Source of the DNA: Symsagittifera roscoffensis
Lineage: Eukaryota > Xenacoelomorpha > Acoela > Convolutidae
NCBI RefSeq assembly: GCF_963678635.1
Contig: NC_087068.1
Coordinates: 35,847,436 to 35,911,435, forward strand
Length of the DNA stretch: 64,000 nucleotides
Direction of reading: 5' to 3'
A program made the translations under genes and the position numbers. Under the pieces are notes generated by a model. That model did no database searches. It was not told where the DNA came from and saw only the letters and a list, made by a program, of their open reading frames with translations. This document shows, piece by piece, positions 22,117 through 32,663 of this stretch; within the stretch, counting starts at the first letter, position 1; every line of letters starts with the position of its first letter.

Positions 22117-25100
22117 ATGCCGGGAGTGAGTGAGAAGACAGCTCTGGATGTAATGAAGAAGGCGATGCAGAGTGACTCGAAGACAGACCAGAAGAACAAA
22201 CAGTCCCAGGTCATGCTCAGAGACAAGCACGGCAAAGTGGACAGGGACAACCTAGTCTACCAGCAGCTGTACCTCAAAGGTCAGTCAAGCAACACAAGCA
22301 ATGACCTCGCGGCTCTGGTCAGTCAATTACCCTGGGTTGATCTCCACAGAAAAAATGCTTCTCATACAATTCCATGCTTTTAATCTATGAAAAAAAACTC
22401 TTACATTTTAATTTTTTTTCCAGTACCAGTATTAGTTTTTCAGAACCAGGGTTAAACATGTTTTTATTTTGTAGTTTTGACAAAATATCGATATATAATT
22501 TTGAAACAGAGGAAGAAGTTTGCGAAAAAATGTCTAATAATACAGTTTCTATACTATATTAAAAACAGCCAGTTGTTGTGCAAAAGGCACTGCATGTTCC
22601 GACCATATTCATTAAAAAAAACAGACATTATTTTATATTTTTTCTTATATTAGCGTAGTGATTTGAGAACTACAAAGTTGCGCAAAATTAATAATCGACA
22701 ACATATGTCTCCAAATAATGAAAAAAAAACGAAAAAAAAAATTTTTTTTGTTGTCAAATAAGCGCTAAATGAAACATCCAAAACTAAATTTCCTCATAGT
22801 AAAATCAAGTTTTTAACTCTAAGAGTCTTAAAAGTAAATTTCCATATAACGAGCGTTACTCTATCGATTGCGTTATTTGCTTGAAATTAGATCTCAAAAA
22901 CTTCAAACTAGTTTTCTCGACACTGGGACAATTTTTTGAACAATTTTAAATGTCATCTGAATTACTACTAAAAGAGATTTATTATGATATATCAGTTAAA
23001 TTTTTCCGATGATTATTTCTGGTTACTAATTTTGCGTGGAAAAAAATTTAAAAAAATAAAAACGGCTCTTTTCCAGTCCCCCCCCCTTTCAAAATACCGA
23101 GTTTTATCTCTGTTTTACGTGTTATTACGGCTAAATGCGTAATGTTACGCTGTAATGTATGAAGAACAAATCTGTTCAGAATTGTCGATTTGTTCACCAC
23201 GCCAAATTTCATTGCATTATGACATCGTTAAATAGACTTTTCAAATTTGAATTTGAAAGGGGGGGAAACTGGAAAAGAGCCATAAAAACAACCGATAACG
23301 AAATTCCTCCCCATTTTCAATGATCGGAACAAATTTATTTGACTAGTTTTTTTCTGAATAGAAATTTTTGTTGACAAAAAAATTTTCTGAAATAAACTTT
23401 CAAACTTACCCAAAAACAAATATTATTCATGTTTTGAAGCGCAAAACGAATTTTGCAATCAAACCATTTAAACCATTTTTGAAAAATTTTATCTACTTTT
23501 AGGTCAGACCCAAACCCCAACCCAAATGGGGGGAATTCACTTGGCCACTTTTTTGGTATGAAAATTTGTTTTTGAATGCTTTTTAGCTGGTTTGAACCAA
23601 AATCAAACCAGCTTTCAAACTTACCCAAAAACAAATATTATTCATGTTTTGAAGCGCAAAACGAATTTGCAATCAAACCATTTAAACCATTTTTGAAAAA
23701 TTTTATCTACTTTTAGGTCAGACCCAAACCCCAGCCCAAATGGGGGGAATTCACTTGGCCACTTTTTTGGTATGAAAATTTGTTTTTGAATGCTTTTTAG
23801 CTGGTTTGAACCAAAATCACGTTTAAGGCGCACGCTCCCTCCTCAAAATTAGTACCCATAGCCAAAAGCGCCTTCAGAACAGTTTTAGAAATCTTCGGTA
23901 AAAAATATCTATTGTAAATTACTACCTTTGATAAAACACGGCAATCAGGGCTGAGAAGTTTTCTTGGTACGCTACTAATTCAAGCAAACATTTTTTATCG
24001 TGTTCTTTTTTCTGGACGAAAATTTTTATTGAGCGTCGATTATGCAATTATTATTAATTTCCGAATAACATTTGTGAAAAATCCCGGAAGACCTATTTGT
24101 TGTTTTTGCATGTTTTGAAGTGATTTTGGCAGAAATATTTTGAACACAGTTTTCAAAGCAAGATAAAAATTTGTCAACTTCAATTTTGTTTAACTTCAGT
24201 TTTTTCATTTCCATTATAGTCGGCTTGAAAGATTTCAAATTGAGTAACATTTGACTCGACGGGCGCCTGCCGAAAAAATAATTACGGTTTTTATATTTTG
24301 TTTTGACGCTAGTTTACTGCTAGTTAGGGCCTTACATAGCGTGTTTTCCGCAAAAAGGATATCAGTCAAGACAATTGAAGAGAAATGTATTAACTGTTTG
24401 TATATCAAGTTTTTTCGACATTGAAAAAAAATCGCTCTCCCAGCTTTGGTCTCATTTCATGTCGGCTAATTTGCCAGGTTATTTTGTGTTGTATCATATG
24501 TGGCCCGACGCGAGACTCGGAAAAAGATATTCAGCGTCTGAGCATTCACAACAGATGCATTAAAACTTTTTTCATGAATATAAAAACAATTATAGAATTG
24601 GTTCAGAGTGAGAATGTTGCAAAAATGGTAAAGTCAGCAATATACTGAAAAAATTAAGGCACAAAACGCGTTTATTTACTATAAAGACCTCATTTTGACA
24701 AAATCTTTATTACAGCTGGCAAATTTGGAAAAAACGGCCAAACAAGCCAAATGCCAAAATTTCTAAAATTTGTCGTTTTTTTTGGGGCGCGCTCCCCTTC
24801 AAAGTAGTGTATATTGGCGAAAACGTTTTAAAAGTAGACAAATAAATTTAGACAATGGAAAGTGGATGATATAAAAATACCAAAGTTAGGACCCTTTGTT
24901 TGGTGAGGTGGTCGAATCCCTGATGGGCAGAGGGAGAGTGGCGTCCGCTCCCCTTCCCTCCTATATCGCCCCTGTTCTTGAATATGATTAAAAACTCGTA
25001 GACTTTTCTAAATCTTAGCGTAGTGGCTTTAGCATAGTGGTAAGACGTTCACTATTGTGAAATCAATCCCCTGCCATGGCAATGGTAGCGTGCGAGGACG

Positions 25101-28100
25101 ATATCTCACTTGACTTCTAGCTTCAGGACTACCACAACCTGGCCGAATACGACTGCACTATAGTACCACGTGAAAGTTCAAGACGCAAAAAACAGCCGCG
25201 ACTCGCAAAATACCTCAATCTTGAATGTGGGGAAATAAGAAAAACGGAATATGCTTAGACAGGCTGGATAGCTTTTAATTGATCCTCTCCGAATGGCAGA
25301 AACCACAATTACTATTATGATTACTATTTTAATATATGCTGTTTGCTATCATTGGTAAGTCATGTGGACATTTTGAATTCTCCAGTTCCAAACTTTTTTT
25401 GGCGCGAATCAACTTGCTAGAAAGTTGAAAAAACCTTGACTTTCTTGAATTAGGTGAATATCTCAAATATTTTTGGTTTTTATTGTAAATTAGTCCAAGA
25501 CGCGCCAATTTCTTTTGAAAGACTTAACATTATTGCACAATCATTTTGCAATTCGAAGTTTAGCTGAATGGTTTGAATCGATTCTCCTGATCTGGTCGAT
25601 CTGATTTGAGCCAAGCAAAAAAAACACTTGAATTCAAATACTTTCTCAATTTGTAAACTGAAACATTATGTAGAAAAAGGAATATTATTGGGAAACACTT
25701 TTTGTACTAACCGAAGCCAGCCTTTTTTACTGTAAAAGTTCCACGAGTTTCAAAGATACCTTCTTTGAAAAATGTTTTTCTTGTAGTTGATTTAGTCTAA
25801 TTTTTAGTGAGTTTTGAAGGTTCTTCCGGAGAGGTATGGACATAATTCAAAAAGAGATAAAATTGTCCTCTTACGCCATATTTGAAAAAAAAGCCAAGTT
25901 TAATTAAATGATACTGAACCATACAGCTAACCTTTTGGCTACTTATTCAGGTTGAATTGAGGAAACATAATTCCGTATTTTCTCACGTGTTTTCATCAGA
26001 AGACGCTATCTGAATAAAAAAGACACCTGCAATTGGCTAATTCGTAGCATTAAAGCGCAAAAACACAAACAAAACAAATGCCGTTGATGTAAAATATGGG
26101 ATCTGGCTTAAAACAAGATTCAATAGAAGCATTTTTTGAGAGTTGTCTTCTGAAAATTTTGATTGAATTGCAAAATTTGAACACTTTTTCAATCCTTATA
26201 ATTGGTTTGAGCCAACATGGGGAACTCAAAACAGAAAGAATTGTTTCTAAAATTACCAATTTCTGCAGAACTAACAAAAAAGATGCTGATATCATCATCG
26301 GAGACACAAATACAGATATTACACATCTTGCCTTAAAGTTGAACGCCCAAGTTACCGATTCAATTTCCGATGATATTTCATTGAGCACTGAAGTTGAAGA
26401 AACAACGCCTCAAAAAGTTCGAGTTACGGGCATTTACGGCGACTACTTTTCCTTCGAATCAACTTACTATTGGCGCAAGTACGACTTGATTATATCAGCA
26501 AACACTGCTCAAAAACTACCCATGCGGGAAAAACTCTACCGGGGCATCTATCCGACTGAATTTGAAGCCGACGATGATTTGGTTTTAACATCAGAGCGAT
26601 CGAATCGTTTTTTGGGACAGATTCTCAAAAATGCGATCAAGTGTTTAGAGCCTAAACACGGACGATCGTTGATATTGTTTCCAATTTTTGACTATGAGAG
26701 AACGAAGAACACTTTGATCTATAATTTAGTCAACGAAGCTTTTCTGCAAACTGTACAAGCTTTAGATATTTCTGTCCAAAATGCGATGAAACTAACTAGT
26801 CCAGTCATGGTATTCAAAGCCGAAAACATTCCAAACCGAATCAAAAGATTCGTAGAATCTTTCGGCGACGAGCGATTGAAGTCCAAAAGTGAAATAACTT
26901 CCTTTTCGTGTCCATACTACAGAAAATACATCTCGACTGTTCAAACGTTTGAAGACAAACAAAAATATACGAACAAACTGATCGACCGTTATTTCTCGCT
27001 TAGTCAAGAGGACATTCTGAAAAACCCGGATTTGCCGGAAGCGTTGAAAAAGAATCTGATAGTGGAAACGAGGTCAACGTTGAGAGGTCTTCTGATGGAC
27101 CAATTGATGAAAGGAACCAATGATTATAAATTGCAGATTAAAAGAGAGTATTTGGTAGTAACTGTCCAATAAGGACTGATGATGTTGTAATAAGAATTGA
27201 TTAATTTACTGATTAGTAACCGAGTTGAACAGAAATCAATTTGACAAAATTCATTTTCTTTGAAACAGATAGATCCTGAGAAGAATTAATGAAAAATTAA
27301 TTGAACATAAATAAAATTTAACACTAATCGTTTTCTAACAAACAAAATTGAACAAAACATTCTGAAGAAAAGCATACACTCTTTTTTCCGTTTACAAAAG
27401 AACATTTTCTATCAAATAGTCCAATTTTTATGCAATTTTCACCTGCACCAATAAATTTGGAGGGGGCTGGGGATCTAAAAGATTGAGTTTGGACTGAAAT
27501 GTCATTGTATAGATTATAAAAAAATGAATCCAGAATTAATGATACTCACTATTAATGTTTTAGAGCGGGCCAAGTGTTTGCAAGACGTGCGCAAATGTGA
27601 GATAGAACTGAACTTCCTCCGAGACAACATGGCCAAACAGGGGGGTCCTGATCCAGACAGGGGGTACCTGGGTGCCGGAGGGGGTCCTGGGAGGATAGCC
27701 GAAAGAAAGAGTCCAGTTCAGATTTCGAACGAGGTTTTCAGCAGTGCCATGAACAAAGGAAAACAGGCGTCAATTAGATTTGAGGCTCTCTTTTTTTTTA
27801 CTACATTTGAAGCATCATTTTACACACTAGACACGATAATAATAGTAAACTCCCTCTTGATGATGGAAAAAAATACGGTAATTTCTTAAATTTCCATTCA
27901 AGATAGAAGTGTTTTATTGGCTCTCAAGCAATTGACGAATGAGCCTGAAGTTTAATTGATGCTCCTGTTCGAATGAAGGAAGGAAGGCGAGTTGGGCTAG
28001 TAATGACGATGAGGGTGAGGAGGGGGATAGGGAGAGATTGAAAGAACAGCTGAAGTCTGCACACGTGAGGCGCATGCAGCTACTTCAGAAAGAACACGAC

Positions 28101-28420
28101 AAACAAGTTTACAAACGGGTTTGTTTTTCCACTATTCTTGAAGTTATGTAATCGAAAGTCAGACTAAAATTTAAATAAACAAATAAAAAGAACTAGCTTG
28201 ATTTTTTTTACCGAGAATACCTTCTGTCACACTACTTTTTGTAAATTCTCATCGTGTAAGTTTTCTTGAAATAATTTTATCGACAGCATAACAAATCAGT
28301 TTCTGCTTGCAGCTGGTCAGATTTGCAGAGACATTAGGTGGCGAAGATTCCCGGATGAAGAAGAAAAAGTCTATCCAGGAGAGATGGGCGGAACAATTCC
28401 ACGGAACAACGCAAGAATAG
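22117..28420 (+). CDS. Spliced gene for a charged, probably coiled-coil protein of unknown family
   Basis: Readable exons are 22117-22279 (ATG, ends in donor AAAG|GTCAGT, phase 1), one from 27564 (acceptor TTTTAG|AG, restoring Glu) to about 27776, one ending at 28118 (donor CGG|GTTTGT) and the last at 28313-28420 (acceptor CTTGCAG|CTG, stop TAG). The protein starts MPGVSEKTALDVMKKAMQSD, has a Gly/Pro-rich stretch in the second exon, an acidic then Lys/Arg/Gln-rich helix (ERLKEQLKSAHVRRMQLLQK), and ends WAEQFHGTTQE. The boundary between the 27564 exon and the 28 kb exon is not resolved: no good donor-acceptor pair keeps the frame, apart from weak or GC-type sites. No family recognised; a cytoskeletal or ciliary coiled-coil role would be a guess. 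Confidence 0.65.
23064..23281. mobile_element. MITE with GGCTCTTTTCCAGT terminal inverted repeats
   Basis: 218 bp, starting GGCTCTTTTCCAGTCCCCC and ending GGGGGAAACTGGAAAAGAGCC. Same family as 4207-4437; an eroded relative may start at about 7825. Located in the first intron of the 22-28 kb gene. Confidence 0.8.
23401..23820. repeat. 215-bp direct tandem duplication
   Basis: The unit starting 'caaacttacccaaaaacaaa' at 23401 recurs at 23616 with one deleted T and very few other changes. The second copy ends at 'gaaccaaaatca'. Minus-strand ORFs over both copies are identical by duplication, not evidence for a gene. Confidence 0.93.
24778..24975. repeat. Interspersed repeat related to 28560-28962
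   Basis: Shares 'gcgcgctcccc(t/c)tcaaa..tagt.tatattggcg' and a B-box-like 'ggtcgaatcccctg' block with the 28.6 kb copy in reverse orientation. Ends in 'tatcgcccctg', compatible with a hAT-type CAGGGGCG terminus. Confidence 0.5.
25016..25300 (+). repeat. tRNA-derived SINE-like sequence
   Basis: Begins with an A-box-like TGGCTTTAGCATAGTGGTAAG, followed about 30 bases later by a weak B-box-like AAATCAATCCCC. The 3' part contains 'tatgcttagacaggctggatagctttt'; its complement recurs at 19783-19818 and 33810-33850, so this tail is dispersed in the genome. Both Pol III boxes are imperfect. Confidence 0.45.
26096..27172 (+). CDS. Intronless class I methyltransferase-like protein (HNMT-like), nested in an intron
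   Basis: A 358-codon open frame with ATG at 26096 and stop at 27172, followed by AATAAA at 27310-27315. Codon use is protein-like and longer than anything expected by chance in this AT-rich DNA. The layout suggests a Rossmann methyltransferase: FSILIIGLSQHGEL (residues 31-44) sits where motif I would be but lacks the usual G-x-G-x-G, and YDLIISANTAQKLP fits the motif IV strand. The C-terminal third, with PDLPEALKKNL and a final LVVTVQ strand, recalls histamine N-methyltransferase. This is a weak, memory-based resemblance. It lies on the same strand inside intron 1 of the 22117-28420 gene, so it is either a nested gene or a retrogene. SAM binding may be lost. Confidence 0.6.
   Translation: MGSGLKQDSIEAFFESCLLKILIELQNLNTFSILIIGLSQHGELKTERIVSKITNFCRTNKKDADIIIGDTNTDITHLALKLNAQVTDSISDDISLSTEVEETTPQKVRVTGIYGDYFSFESTYYWRKYDLIISANTAQKLPMREKLYRGIYPTEFEADDDLVLTSERSNRFLGQILKNAIKCLEPKHGRSLILFPIFDYERTKNTLIYNLVNEAFLQTVQALDISVQNAMKLTSPVMVFKAENIPNRIKRFVESFGDERLKSKSEITSFSCPYYRKYISTVQTFEDKQKYTNKLIDRYFSLSQEDILKNPDLPEALKKNLIVETRSTLRGLLMDQLMKGTNDYKLQIKREYLVVTVQ
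27310..27315 (+). terminator. AATAAA polyadenylation signal of the nested ORF
   Basis: Canonical hexamer 138 bases after the stop codon at 27172, on the same strand. The position is typical for a short 3' UTR and supports the nested ORF being its own transcription unit. Confidence 0.5.
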
Positions 28421-28559
28421 AACACAACACAAAAGTTCTCAGTTTCATGAACATAGCAGTCCCCTATTTGTAAATTTGTTTTAAGTGGATAAAAATTTAA
28501 AAAAAAACGCTTAGATTAGTAATTTTTTGACTCAAAACTGTTTGCCACTAGGAACAAAA

Positions 28560-28962
28560 TACTTGCCGCTTCTCAGGAATTCGAACCCCTGCCAACCCAA
28601 AGGTTCCCCCCTTTGGTACTTTTTAAGAAATCCATTTTTGGCCGACCGACCCTAAAATTTTTCTAAAGGCGCCTTTGGCGCCAATATATACTAATTTTGA
28701 GGGGGAGCGCGCGCCAAAAAAAAACGCGTTTTTTTTGTCAAATTTTTCCAAAAAGTGCCCAAAAACGGCTTTTTTGACCTGTTTTTTCAAAAAATTGCCT
28801 GCGGCGCAGAAAATTTGGCCAAAACAGGGTCTTTTTACTGCTTTGGGAGAGCTCGGAAAATCAATCTGATCGACCTAAAAAAAAAAAAAAAGGTCGTCAA
28901 AATTTTTGAAAATTTTTTGAAAATCCGCCCCCCCCTCAAGAAAATCCTAGATCCGCCCCTGG
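28560..28962 (-). repeat. Interspersed repeat with hAT-like CAGGGGCGGAT end
   Basis: On the minus strand starts CCAGGGGCGGATCTAGGATT, contains GGCGCGCGCTCCCCCTCAAA and the palindrome GGCGCCAAAGGCGCC, and ends near GGGGTTCGAATTCCTGAG, a tRNA-like B-box. Relatives at 1-208 and 24778-24975. It lies just beyond the 3' end of the 22-28 kb gene. Confidence 0.55.
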
Positions 28963-30088
28963 CTTCTACGTTAAATTCTTTGAGATCAATCGATCAATAG
29001 TAGGTTTGGAGAGGCCAATGTTTTCTCCCCTCTCTAATCCCTTCAGAAATTCAAAAAAAGGTCATTTTGTTATTTATAGAACGAATTAAAAACTTTTAAT
29101 AGCCTGTTTTGCTATTTTTAAAATTGAGTAGAAACAGCATAAATATTACAATAGTTATAGGAATTCCTGCGAGTAGCCTAGCTTTATTAAAGGCTTACAG
29201 ATTACAGAGTAGTCTAGGCTTACACATTAAGTCAAATTTTTAGCGTAAAATCAGACAACGACCCAAGCCCTATAGTCTGGATTTTCCGAATTTGACAAAA
29301 TTTCGTTCAATATTGCGGGACTAATTCACATTAAATTTTGGGCAATTTAAATGTTGAACCATTAATAACAACAAGTGTTGAGGATAACAAAAATTTTTCA
29401 TTCGTCAGACAATTTCAATGACAGTTGCTCAGATTTTTCAGAAAACTTTTTAAGCAGTTTAGCAAATCGGTTGGTTCAATTATTCTCTCTTAAATATTGC
29501 AAACATGGGTTTATTTTATTAACTTCATTTTTTGCAATTTTCAATTTTTTTTTTTAACCACAAACTAACAATCAGAATTTAGATAAAAATTGAAAAAAAT
29601 AACATATATTAAACTCTAAACTTGCGTAATTTTTGAGCAAGCCAGATAATAGTGTTTGCGCTCTAAATTGGTCTTATAAACTGCAAATTTCAAGACCAAT
29701 GAAGGCTTCATTATGATAAAAGGATTGCCAAACAAAAACATTTTCTATTTACATTTGAAAAGAGCAATCTATCTTACACTATATATTTTTTGTGACTTGG
29801 TCTGAACAGGATGAATGATTTTTGCTGTTGTGAATAACTGTTGTTTAATTTAAGAGGCAATGAAGAAGAACTTAATTAGACAATAACCAGCCGGATTGAT
29901 AAAAATTTAGTTGGAATGAATCAAAATTTACAAAGATCTAACAATCAAGGCTTTCCCTGAAAGTGAATTGACGAAGTTCAATTCGTTTTTAAGTTTGTTT
30001 GGCCTAAAGTATAATTAAAAGCGACAGCCGATATAAATTAAAATTATTCTAAGCTACTCAGCTCAGACATCCTCAGTGATTGTTGAAT
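28963..30088. other. AT-rich intergenic DNA, nothing recognised
   Basis: No ORF with coding character, no clear repeat and no RNA gene was seen here. Confidence 0.4.
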
Positions 30089-30090
30089 TA

Positions 30091-30919
30091 CAGGGTGTTT
30101 CATATAAACTGTTTAACTATAGTTTGTCATTTCATAACTATTTGATCTGCTTGACTTCAAGTTTGGAGAAAATGTGCAAGACTGACGAAAATTTAATTTT
30201 ATTTAAAAATTACATTGGTTAGATCAAAAAAATAAACAATACCTGCATTTTCCCAAGTGTTTCATTTTTTGAAGCTACAACCAATTCTTTTAAATATTTG
30301 TTCATAGGTGAACGAAAACAACAAAATAGTTCTCACATTGGAAGAAGAAAAACAAATCATTTGTTTTTTTTTCGCAATTTATCAAAACCCAACTGCAGTC
30401 CGAGGCGTGTTCTAAATTGGTTGAAGACCAAATTTAAAGCAGAAGTATAAGTCAGCAAAGCTCTATACTCTGGGTATCCTAGAACCCGGTTTTGAACCTC
30501 CTCAATTTTTGAATGTGGGTTTACTTTGGGAAAATCGTACATCTTTCTAACCCACGAAGTTATCAGGAACTCATTCAAACAGTCGAAGATGCTAGCAATA
30601 CAATAAGGGCCCAGAATTAGGAAGATTCTTTGAAAAAGATTCAGTGAAGATAACATCGAACAATTTCTATTGATTCAATGAAGATTCAGTTTTGTGAAGA
30701 TTCTTCACAAAAAAGATTCATTGTGAAGAGAAGGTTACTGGTCTGTGTGACTTGAAACTTGTCTGATTAATTATTCATTTCCAAAAACAATTTTATAAAA
30801 CAATTTCAGCAGCTATTAAAGTTTGCAGCATTTTTTTCTTTTGCAATAAATTGACTTTTTATCTTCTCTCAAAAAAGTTATAGCGTTTTTTTTAAAAACA
30901 GTTTATCTGAAACACCCAG
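30091..30919. mobile_element. Tc1/mariner-type non-autonomous element, 829 bp, TA-flanked
   Basis: Terminal inverted repeats CAGGGTGTTTCATATAAACT... and ...GTTTATCTGAAACACCCAG pair over about 24 bases with two mismatches. The element is flanked on both sides by TA (30089-30090 and 30920-30921), the target duplication used by Tc1/mariner. It contains a 99-codon minus-strand ORF (30656-30357) that does not look like a transposase D,D(34)D/E core, so the element is non-autonomous or heavily decayed. Confidence 0.85.
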
Positions 30920-31484
30920 TACAAAATGTTAGCTCAGTGAAAAATTTTAAAAAGAAGCCAATGGGACAAAATGGAAAAAAAGCATATGCAAGTACTCGGC
31001 TTCCGTGCAAATCACATTTTTTTTAAACCTAAGACACGTTTGATTTTGTTTGTTTGACCCATGTGAACAATCTCTTTCTCTCATACCACACCTCTTTTAA
31101 ACTAGAAGAACTATCTGACCCTAAATTCTGGAAATTGTTTTTGCAAATGAAAAAATATTTTGTTCTAATTTAAAGGTAAAGTTATTCTGTAAAACAATAA
31201 ATCAAACAATTTCTATTAGACGGAAAAAATGTCGAAAATTTTTACTAACATTATGAAAGGGCTGATACGCGAAACTATTATCGGAGCAAGTACGAAAATT
31301 CTAATTTCATTTAATTTCCCGATTATAGCGGCTGAGTGAAAAAATACTGCAAGAACTATTTGTTTCGGATTGGCTGAAAATTAATTTTTTTTAATTGTGA
31401 TCAAGTGCACTTGGTCCGATAATTTTGACAAATGACCAAAAATTATCAAAATTGTTTGCTCATAGCCAAATTATTTCATAGGAA

Positions 31485-31800
31485 AAAAACATAGCAAACT
31501 GACAGTTGGAAAAGAGTCAAGGAACGCGAAGAAACAGAAAAAATTCACTTGTTTTTTAAAAAAATCAACTTTTGAAGTTCAAAAAAACTAGATGTACTAA
31601 CAGCTCTTTGAATTTTATGAGCAGTTTATGATATAGCTTTTTGATAAAATTAACCCAAATTATCCGAAAAAACATGAACTGAGAAAAAAATATCTAAATT
31701 CGAACGGCAATAATTAACTTTAAGCTTGAACTCTTGAAAAAAATCACGACCAATTTAAGAATCTGAACTACAATCATCGACTCTTAAGCATTTGTTGACA
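31485..31800. repeat. Partial copy of CCAACTGACAGTTGG MITE family
   Basis: Begins 'catagcaaactgacagttggaaaagagtcaaggaacg' and continues with family-like segments to 'atcatcgactcttaag'. Diverged relative to the 35 and 40 kb copies. Confidence 0.55.
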
Positions 31801-32532
31801 ACAATGCGAGCCAAAAATGAAACAAGGCGAGCCCAATACTTGTACAATTAGCACAGAATGTTTCGACCACAATGATTTGCGTAATGATAGTTCAAAGGAA
31901 GAAAATTGTCCCATATTTAGATAGTTTTTTTTAGGAACAAATCAACAATGACAATCGATCAAAGCAAAACTTTCACATTGATTGTTGTATCAGTAACTTG
32001 GTGGCTTAGTCGTTCACCCAAGTAAAGAGTAATTCAGTCTAAGCACAGAAACTTTCAACATATTCGGCTCGAAGCTGAGACTTTTCTGGAATACATAACT
32101 AAAAGGGCTTCGATATGATTCGGCATTCGGTCCACCACGAACTAGCTTTAAAGTAGTTAAAATCGGCTGGGAAAAACCCGTCCTACGTTGTAGGCTCCTT
32201 CAGTCACTTCGCGATGCGGTCGGAGCAAGAAAAGAGTACATTTCATTTTTTTAAAACATAGTAAAATGAAATCGCACAATATCACAAGCATTCGCTTGTA
32301 AAATACAGCACTTTCTGGATCAAACATCCAAAAGATTCTCTTTTGAAAAACAGTACTGGAAAACTTTCTGGAAGAAACATCCAAAAGATTTTCCTCGGAA
32401 AAACATAAGACTTCTCTTCTGTGCGCACCGTGGTGGCTTAAAGAGAGCAGCCGCTCAAGGTACCTCATCTTTTTTTTTCGAACAAATTGAGTGTCACGTA
32501 TTTCAAAATTCAAATCGGTTTGAGAGAAAGAA

Positions 32533-32541
32533 TTTAATTGC
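32533..32541 (-). terminator. ATTAAA-type polyadenylation signal of CCDC66
   Basis: On the minus strand AATTAAATT follows the CCDC66 stop codon (32664) by about 125 bases. A non-canonical but common hexamer, in the expected position. Confidence 0.4.
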
Positions 32542-32663
32542 TACAATATGTACAATTTCGACAAAAATAATTTACAGGTATAATTTACAAGACGAAGATA
32601 GGGTACAAAGTTTTTTTCAGAAGTTCTACGCGTTGAAAACTTCGATCGAAAGAACCCTTCGTT

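Noticed and set aside
32157-32513. 118-codon minus-strand ORF after CCDC66
   Set aside because: Lies beyond the probable polyadenylation signal, contains internal DNA repeats ('catccaaaagattctctt' twice) and no domain.
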